This document shows, piece after piece, positions 55,201-64,000 of a DNA stretch of 64,000 bases. Source of the DNA: Phoebastria nigripes (Eukaryota > Chordata > Aves > Procellariiformes > Diomedeidae). Where the stretch lies: the NCBI GenBank assembly GCA_035582835.1, contig JAYKAV010002789.1, positions 482,016 to 546,015 of the forward strand, read 5' to 3'. The translations under genes and the position numbers were made by a program. A model generated the notes under the pieces. The model ran no database searches. It was not told the DNA's origin and saw only the letters and a program-made list of their open reading frames with translations. Each line of letters begins with the position of its first letter. Position 1 is the stretch's first letter.

Positions 55201-56707
55201 TGAGCATAATGATTTCATGTGACAAAAGATTAGTTATGCAATTCTCTTTTCCAAATAGCATAATAACTAGCATATTGTAATGCTACATCTTACTGTCCTG
55301 TCTCATGGAATTTGTAATCCTCCAAAAATAAAATTAGTCTCCTTAATTAAAGCTAAAAGCATGTGAGCCCACATAAAGAGACACACACAGACAGAGGTAT
55401 TTAACACTCCAGTTAATTTACATTCAAGATATGTTCACATTTTTCATGATTGGGGCAACTGATTTAATTCTATTTTAAAAGGTGGTAACAAACGTAATGG
55501 GTTTCCTTTGAAAGGCCCTTAACACGTTAATTAAAATTAATCTGAAGGATTCTGTACAAAAGGTAGCATGCTCTTGAACTGTGACAAACAAGGGAAAAGT
55601 TATGCCAGGTCCTCAAATGTACATTGAAAAAGATATTTCAAAAGCATGAAAGCTTCCCTATGTACTACTACATTTTTTCATGTCAACAAATTTGTCATTT
55701 ACTAATAAAAATACACCTAAAAATTTATAACCTTTAACTTGAATCATATTATAACTGCTAATACATCAACAAAACCCATCTACATTCCTATTTTGAAAAG
55801 CAATTGGTTATGTAGCCTTCAGTTTGTTTAGGCTGATATTTCAAAAATCAGCAATGAACTCAAATGACACTATTTTTTCAGTCTTTTGCTTTGCTTTGAA
55901 GCAGTAATGAAAAATTACCAAAATCACAAACAGAATCTAAGTTATTGTAGACTGCTTTTGGACAGGCAGCAGTAAAAGGAACTTAACCNTCCTCCTGTCC
56001 ACTCCCTCCTGCAATCTCGTCCAGATGGCCCATACCACTTGGTACTTTCTTCCACTGCAGCCACCAGGCACCAGCAACTGATGACCTTTTCTCCTGGGAA
56101 GATCTGTAGCCAGCCGTTTATCTCCCTACTTCTTGCTTCGCGAGAGACTTTTCACACTGCGGCAAAGTCAGTGTGTGAGCTACTGTCAAAAAGGGGCAAA
56201 CCGGCCCCCACCCCACCTTTCATTCCCCCCCCCAAAGGCTGCCACCACTCCCTTTGCATCAGACACAGCTGTTGTGCAACTACAGCATAAATCAGCTATG
56301 GAAAATCCATCTGGGGAATGAAAAATGAAACAAAACAAAAAAAGTTCTCATCAGATCAGTTAGCATCTCAAGAGAGAGGGGAACCTGAAAACAGAGGAGA
56401 AGGACTGCCTCTTTCAGCAGCAGCTTATTATTAGATTGGCTTAGCCACAGCTTGAAACTGCATCCTAAGCCTTCCTGCAAAGCTGGGGAGGAAAATGACT
56501 CTGCAGTTACCTCTCCTTAGAGACAGACAAAGGAAGAGATTAAAACAGATGGGAGGATCCACAGGTGTGCCACAGCTGTGGTTACCTCGAGGAGCAGATA
56601 TGCAGTAGGACTGTAATAGATCAAGGTTGAAAGGGAGCTGGTTACAGATGGACCGGGGTGATTTCAGCAGTTTGCAGTTAGGCTGCATGTGTGAGGAGAG
56701 GTGAAAA

Positions 56708-56742
56708 GAAGCTGTAGGAGGAGATAGGGAGAAGCTGTAGGA
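56708..56742. repeat. Purine-rich direct repeat, 23-bp period
   Basis: The word gaagctgtagga occurs at 56708-56719 and 56731-56742 inside a purine-rich block (about 56690-56780). The bias explains why the minus strand, which is pyrimidine-rich, has a long stop-free frame here. Confidence 0.8.
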
Positions 56743-57439
56743 AAGAAGGCTGAAGAGGGAGAAGATTTGAAGGACAGTTAATTGCAAAACCGTGGTTCCA
56801 GTTAAGTGCACATGAGAGCAAGAGTCTAATGACTGAAAGGAAGGGACAGGAGTCTTCCAAGTATCAAAATACTGGGGAAAAAGCCACAAGAAAACACCAG
56901 CTAACGTGATGTGTGCATACATGCAAACACAGATATATATTAAGGTATTCAGGTTGTAATCATGCCATAAACTGAAGACATTTCTGGTAAAGGAGCAGAA
57001 TTATTATGGCAAACTGCAAGACTCCCAGCCATCCATACTTACACTTCTCTACACTATTTGTACACTCCCTGTCAGCACCAGCAGTCACACTGCCAACTGT
57101 GAAGTGCCCTGGTCCTGGTGGAGCTGTCTGTACATCTGCTATCATGCAGGAGAGTAAGAAGATGGATAGCTCACCTTTTCCTAGAGGCCCCATTTTTCTT
57201 ATATTAATGTCACAAGTACAAAACTGATGGGAAAACTCCAGTGCCAGAGTTTTGGGAGATGGTTTCTCTATCACATACCTGCAGAGTGAAAAAAGGGATT
57301 GTGGTGTTTTTAAATTTAATATGATATGCTAAATCTGAAGCCCCAGAAGGTTACTTTATCCATTTAAAGAAAAATAAAAGGAATATCCAAAGGTCTTCCT
57401 CATATTCTCTATCTTCTTAAATGACTTTAATAAGAAATG

Positions 57440-57669
57440 GAAACCATTTCATTTTGAAATAAGAAAGAAATTTTTTACAGTGAGAACAGTCAATCACTGG
57501 AACAACCTCCCCAGGGATGTGGTGGAGTCCCCATTGCTGGAGGTTTTCAAGATGCGATTGGAGAGGGTGCTGGATAATCTCATTGATGCTCCCTTTCCCA
57601 CAAAAGGTTGGACCAGATAAGCTTTCGAGATCCTTTCCAACCTGTGCTCTTCCATGATTCTATGATTCA
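57440..57669 (+). mobile_element. CR1 LINE, short 3' end
   Basis: The sense strand is plus. It contains aacaacctccccagggatg, ggaggttttcaagatgcgat, agggtgctggataatctca and aaaggttggaccagataagc, then ends catgattctatgattc. This is the ORF2 end and 3' UTR of a CR1 subfamily different from the copies at 2.8 and 33 kb, since it carries the gctccctttcccac segment. The 5' limit is blurred by an AT-rich stretch (57420-57480). It is too truncated to code for anything. Confidence 0.9.
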
Positions 57670-60600
57670 TTTGATACATCTGATATGTTAAAGATTAAAA
57701 ACAAAGGAAAAAAGAGAGGGACAACAAGCCTTGTTCTGGGAGATCTCATTACAAATCATAAAGCTGCAAAAATGTCCACAATATTTTTAAAATCTTTTCA
57801 ATACTCTTAAATTGTTCTGATTAATCTCAACCACCGCATGATATAGCATTTTGAAAGCCAACTTCCAGCATCTTGACCTTCAGCCTTGTAAAAGGCAGAC
57901 TGCAGTCTCATTAAAGGCAGGCACAGGAAAGGTACTGGGGTGATTTCTAACTGCAGCTTGCAGCAACAAACACTGAAAATGCTACCAAAAGAGTGTTTCA
58001 TTGCCCTCATGAGCACAAGCACAAGTACAAGCATTTATCAAGAAAACTTCCAGATGACATTAGACCTTTGTAGCCCTTAAGGCTTTCCAGTTGATAAAAC
58101 CACATTTAACATGAATTGCATTTAAACCTAAAATATAAAATAATATAGAAACAATTGTGAAGCTTATGAAAGAAGCTGGCTTAACAGAACTGGAGACTGC
58201 AAGCTTTTGTCTCTCTCTACCAAGCTCTGCAATGGTATGACAGTATCTCTCCCATGCTGCCTATCAAGGTAACTTTGCTCTGGTTTGGTGGGACATCCTA
58301 TGGGGATGAAAAAAGTTAATATTGATTCATTTACTCTAATTCACTCCTTTATTGCCAGCAAACAGCAAAACAAATGAGATATTGTGCAAAATTGTCATGT
58401 CACTTCAAATAGAGACCTCTGGTTTTTTATTTAAAACAAAATGTTCATCAGGCTAGATACTGTGTAGCTAATAGCATGAATCTCTCAGAAGCCAATATTG
58501 CTGTTAATGTTAGTCAGCCAGTTTATTTGACAAATTTAGTCTTTTTTCCACTAACAAAAATTATTTGAAATACTTTCTTTCGAAGGGGTGAGCAAGAACA
58601 ACTCACAACTTAGCTGTGCTTGGTCATGTACCATAGCTTCCTCTCCCAGACTCAAAGCACATTAAGAGGCAGTGCTTCTCCCCTACTCTGAGCAGTCTAC
58701 ATGCTCTGCTCATCTCTCCAAGGGTTTTGCAGTTACTCATTCAAGAAACCAAACCTATTAATCTTGCCTNCCATTTTCTCCCTATGCCCAGTCTTTCTGT
58801 AAATCTCCATCCATAGACCTCCCTGTCTCACCCTGCTATCCCACCTCCCCTGCCATCTCAGAAGCACTGCCTGACACAGGTCCCATCAGAAGGCATTAAC
58901 GAAGCTGCCGTCCTCTGCAAGATTTTACCACTCGCATCTACTTCTAGTCAACAGAGACACCTTAGCATCCTCTTAATCTATACCTCTAGCAGAGAATCTA
59001 TGCAAAATAGCTGCACTTGAGTCACTTTCTTCAAGTTACCCTAGCTTGACAGAGAGCAGCCATCCTGTAAAACAATCAATCTGCTGTTTGCTCGTCAGTG
59101 CTGCATTCACATCTGTGAGGCAATGAGGGCGCCTTCGCAGCACTGACACTGCAGTTCACCTTGCAGTGGTACATACTCAAGCTTTCTCAGGGAAAGCTCT
59201 GAGGGAGCTAATACGGCTACTGCATGGGTTGCACTTCACCTGAACTAAGACTCTCTGCTTCTTAGCAAGGCAATGCCCTTACACCACGAAATACAACCTT
59301 GCTTTGCCATGGCTGCAATAACTGTAGATATTAGAAACAGCTGCAAAATCATCTATTTCTGTTATTTATCCTGCTATGTTGCTTGCCTAAGTGTCTTTCA
59401 TTTCAGTGAATTCTAACTGCTCACATAAATATTTTCTCTCTGCCTTAAATTTAACATCTTTACGTTTCACCCAATTCTTTATCACAACTGAGAAGGCATA
59501 TTATTACATTCTCGTTGATTGTTTTTCAGTTCCAGTTCAGAAAAACCTGCTGTGCAGGTTTCTTGGTAGACTGGAACTATTTCATTTTTCTGCACGTGAT
59601 CGTAGCAAAATGTTACAGAGAGAAGGCCGCTTCAGTAAGAAGGGAAGGAGACTCTATTTTGACAGATATTTATAATGAGAAACTCTAAAACTGTGTAAAA
59701 AAATAAATCAAATGTCTCTGAATTTACTTTTATTTCAGGAGAAGTTAGTTTCCTGCAGAGAATTTTGATCCTGCAGATACTGCATTTTCCAGTGAAATGC
59801 ATTTCTCTGAAAATTCTCAAAAAAGCTTTCATATTATTTCACTAAAAATACCAAACTTACGTCTTCTTTAAAACACAAAAATAGGGATGCAAATCTCATT
59901 GTCCCATTCACAGCCTATTCCTGTAATTACAAACAAAACTTGAAATTGATGTCTTTTCAGTCCCATTATTTGAAGCCAACATGAGATTTTCCTAAGGCAA
60001 AACCAATTACACCAAAATAATTCTGGCAGATGTTTGTCTAACATTCAACAAAGAATGCTTCTTCTCCTTCTGCTCCTTCATTTTGTGAACTGGTTGTGTG
60101 CATTTGGACCCTGCTTGCCTCCTAATTTCTGTATTTTGATGGCTAGAATCTTCATTTTTCTCTAAGTGAAAGCTGAAGATCTCACATGGTCACATGCCAG
60201 TAGGAACCAGGCTTTAAGTAAAACATCAAATAGCCATAATTAAATAGCAGGAGTCGGCAGCATTGTCTTAGCTTGCTGAGAAAGAAAAGCAGGCGAGTTT
60301 TTGAGTAGCTGGAGGCTCTCAAGTGGTGTTCTGACTCACACAGAGGGAAACCACACAACCTTATTTTGAGAGCTTCTCTTTGCACCTTAATCTAATTTGG
60401 CAGTGCTGGGGCTTAGTTGGTTTTCAGAAGAGCAGTACCATAAATCACTGTCATTGCTGTCCTTACCCACCAAGAAACACAGACACCATATTGTGAAACT
60501 CTCTTACACCGCTTCTTCAGATATAAGTTTGTTTGGAAGTGCTTCGAACTCCAGATCAGATGTCCTTTATAGTACACATGCAAGCTTCACACAAATGTTT

Positions 60601-63600
60601 AAACAAGAGCTGTGTACTACTTACCATGAATCACTGAATCTGTGACTGACTGACTTTAAGGTGCAGTTGTAATGCTCTGATGAAAAAGGCTGTGTTTTTT
60701 CTGTTAAGATATCCACTGGACATCTGTGGATAGGTTCTCTGTTTTCCCAGTGTCCTTATGACCAAAAGTAACAATATGAAAGAAAATAATTTTTGGACTT
60801 ATCCAATACGATTTTGAAAATGTACTTCCAGAATAGTGCTATCTTTAAAGAAAGTGTCATAGTTTCTTGGGAGTTAGGGACAAAAAACCCAGTAAGGACT
60901 GCTAAGGCAGCACAAGAGAAAGAGGTTAATTGGATGCAGATCCTGCAGAACATATGTCAACCTTAAGCAGGTACCTGATAAAACTGCTTTTCCACATAAG
61001 CATATTGAAACTCATAGGCTCAAGTGTGACCACAAATATGGTTGAAGACAATAGTAAACTAGATATGGGCATGAAGATGTGATGGAGAAAATGATGAAGC
61101 TTAACTACACAGGCATCCTCTCATCTGCAAACAACTGCTGATTCAGTACACAGCAATAAACAGAGAAAATAACTTTAGAGAGAAAACTGATCACAAAGTC
61201 AAAGAAAAACAAAAGAACAAGCAAAGCAGGGGAACAGGTTTGCTGCTTCCCTAAGAAAGGAGCAGCAACTGACAGAAAACGATGCATCAAGGGAGAAAAG
61301 AAAGGAAGCAAATCTTGACGAAACAGAGATTAGGGCCTAAGAAAAGAGGAACTGGGCAGGCAAAGGCTCAAGAGAGACCACAACGCAGAATGGCCTTCTG
61401 ACAAATGACATTGTTAAAGCCCCGGTGCTAGGGAAGAATGTGTCAAGCATAAGTGTGTTGTGGAGGATGGACAAAGAAGAGAAGATTCAGGTTATCTCCA
61501 AGGGAAGTCATTCTCTCCTTGGAGGAAAACAACAAAAGTAGGACAACAGAACGAAGGTCAATAGATTGCTCTGTGTTTGGATCCTTGAGAGATGGTTGGT
61601 GGTAAGCTTTATGTTCTCAATGGATGGACTCTACCTGAGTCCTTAAGTCGCTTAAACTAAGCTGATAGATCTGGAAGAAGAACTAGGAAACAATCTAAAG
61701 TTACTTCCTGTTTTCAGTTTATGCCCTTACCGAAGGCAAGTATAAGTACAATGGCCTTTTGCTGGCATAATGTTTGGTGAAGGATAAAACTGGGTATTAG
61801 CCCTAGGAATAACTGAGCATGCTAGTACTAGTGGCATTTCGTCTCCAGTCCATATATGAGAGACAGTAAGAACACAAAAATCTGAAATACACTTATAAAA
61901 TAAAATTAATAGGAAAGGCAAACCACAAAGATATTTGTGAAAAGAGAACAAAATGTCACATAAGAAGTGAGAAAACTTGAGGACACAACTGAAATGGGAT
62001 TCAATTTTAGAATAGAGACCCCTGCTATGCACACAGGGACAAATAAAAAACTTCTGTTTGAAGCTGAGAATTGACTAACAAGTAAAAGGAAAGACCTGGA
62101 AGTGTGTAGCTGATCACAGGATGATGTACTCCAGATAATGACTTAGAGCACTTAAGTTAGGTTCTTGGTGTCCCTTCATATGGCTGTGCATCTCTAGAGA
62201 CCACAAATGAGCCTCTGAGTCTCNTGAGCCCTTGTTGGTTATGGGTGAGCCCAGCATCAAAAGATAGTTCAGATGTTTACTTGAATAATGAAATTAACCA
62301 ATTAAATCCTTACTGATATCTGTGGGGAAAAATGTTAAACAAGCAGTCAGAGAAAACTATGCAGTAAGTCTTGTCAGTTGCTACACTGATTTTGCATTAT
62401 TTCCTACTTCCTCAGAAAGTCCATGCAGCTCTGGAAAAACACAAGATGACTGGAGGAAAACATGGTTCTAATTTAATACAGAAATGTAAGCAGAACTTTA
62501 GCATTAGGAGAGAGCCATCCTCTCTAGTTCCCACAGTCTACCCTAGGTGCCCCTGCTTAATAAACTAGTTAGTCTGATTTTTCCAGTTTTACCTACGAAA
62601 TTAGTTGAAATTCAGATTGTCGTAATTTTAGTATATTATAAGTAAGCTAACATAAAATTTAAGATGAGATGCAGATTAGTGCATTCTAATTTTATACTCA
62701 TTATTGCAATCAATGAATGAGAGATCAAAAATTCTGCAATGTGAACATGCTAAATGTAGATATTTTGGGGTTGCATATTGGTTCCTTTTGTTTCAAAATT
62801 CTGTTAAAACTATTTCATCTTCATATTTCCCTATTTCAAAGTGTTGGAATACTATTACTCCCTTATTTAGCGTTTCTTACCAGTACTTATATGAAGCCAC
62901 AATACTCAATTTCTAATGACAAACTGTGAAGAAATATCCNAAAGGGAGTAGGACGACTTCTTTGTAAAATTGTTTCTGGACTGAAAGAAAGTGTGCATGA
63001 CAGGGCATATACAGGTTTGTTAGTATAAATATATAACCAGCAGTAGAGTGAATCATTTAACTCATGGCACAAAATTCTGTCAGAATAGAAAATTTATAGC
63101 AAAATTCTTCTGTATTCATGAATGTTGCGTACTTTTATTTTGGAAGATTGCTTTGAAGTGTATTTTGCTCCCAGAACTTCCCTTTGTGGAGAATTTCAGA
63201 CTCTTTGGTTTTCATGCCTATTCGAGATAACACAAAATTCTGACACTTGAAAAAAACGCACTGGGGTAGGATGTGACTCCCGTCCTCCCTGCAACTCCCC
63301 TCCTCTGCATGCCACCAAGGATGCACAAATAGATTTAGGGGAAAAAAAAAAAAAAAAAAAAAGCCCCAATCTGGCAAGTAATTAAATTGCGTGTGTTGGG
63401 CACAGGTGCTCCCTCTGGAGAGATCCGTTCTCAAGTGCATGATCACTGGCATTTTTCCCGTAAGGATGCTGTTAGGAATAGGGCTTCCTCACAACCACTC
63501 TGGGATCAGGCAGCCCCTCAGAGTTTGTCTGGAATGGACAAGAGCCACGTGTTTCCTTGCCGGCTGTGCTTGGATCCAGGTGTTTCCTCTTGTTCAATGA

Positions 63601-64000
63601 CTGTATTGTGACTGTTTGTTAACCATAACTTATATTTCCATGGCAGTGACAGGATGGGAGTAAATGCCACAGATAGTGTCTGAAACGCTCATTTTTGTGT
63701 TGTTTCCCAAGAGTCCCAGTCCACACTGAAGGAAGTGGAAGTTTTGTATCAAAGTGTACATTCCTGAGCAGGAATAGGCATGGGGTTAATAGGAACAGAA
63801 AATAACCTGACATTTACTTTTTAATTAACAGAGAAATAATTAGTCTAGGCTGATGACTAAGCACTGAATAACATTACCAGATGCATCTAGTCAAGTGAAA
63901 TGAATGGGCTATCTGTAAGCTAAATGCACACTATCTATCTCAATGTCTTTGCGAACAGCCACAACACTGAAAGACGAAGTAGACTTGCATTTTCCCATAC
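57670..64000. other. Gene-free sequence
   Basis: No exon or mobile element was recognised. A purine-rich stretch runs from about 61180 to 61580. Undetermined bases are at 58770, 62224 and 62940. Confidence 0.5.
63342..63362. repeat. Poly(A) run, 21 nt
   Basis: Twenty-one consecutive A residues, flanked by gggg on the left and gcccc on the right. No retroposed sequence was recognised. Confidence 0.95.

Noticed and set aside
56431..56922. 163-codon open frame on the minus strand
   Set aside because: The minus strand here is pyrimidine-rich, which depletes stop codons; the protein is Ser/Leu/Phe-rich, has no recognisable domain, and overlaps purine-rich direct repeats.

Overview
The window is vertebrate nuclear DNA, almost certainly from a bird. 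Three CR1 LINE 3' ends are clear, two with ...ATTCTATGATTCTATGA-type termini and one with a TTCTGTGA-type terminus. Older CR1/L3-like debris is present, overall repeat density is low, the DNA is AT-rich with long gene-free stretches, and the only recognisable protein is a conserved vertebrate one. Eleven isolated N bases and one 22-base N run mark it as a draft assembly. No bacterial-type operon, CRISPR array, rRNA or tRNA was recognised.

The one gene I can support is CTXN3 (cortexin-3) on the minus strand. Its whole reading frame lies in one exon (41381-41623), preceded by a good splice acceptor (about 41636-41650) and followed by a candidate AATAAA signal (41249-41254). Its 5' non-coding exon(s) and promoter should lie at higher coordinates but could not be located.

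Layout: 1-2820 unique sequence; 2821-3257 CR1 (minus); 3258-7519 unique; about 7520-7920 ancient CR1/L3 reverse-transcriptase remnant (minus); 7921-18235 unique with one old CR1 remnant near 13.5 kb; 18236-18319 a small ORF that looks like a signal-peptide exon (speculative); 18320-33034 mostly unique with small tandem duplications and an alternating purine/pyrimidine tract; 33035-33609 CR1 (plus); 36.1-36.3 kb a probable degraded palindromic MITE; 38891-38981 two adjacent perfect hairpins; 39.6-40.1 kb a GC-richer block with a MARE/AP-1 motif; 41.2-41.65 kb CTXN3; 42-64 kb further intergenic or 5'-intronic DNA with an assembly gap at 49.24 kb and a CR1 3' end at 57.44-57.67 kb.

In mammals CTXN3 lies between PRRC1 and SLC12A2/FBN2 (human 5q23). 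If that order holds here, PRRC1 is expected beyond the right end and SLC12A2 beyond the left end. I found no exon of either. Most open frames in the window are chance frames and are not listed. I see no undescribed system. The best items for a second look are the hairpin cluster, the possible signal-peptide exon and the open frame running upstream of the CTXN3 exon.
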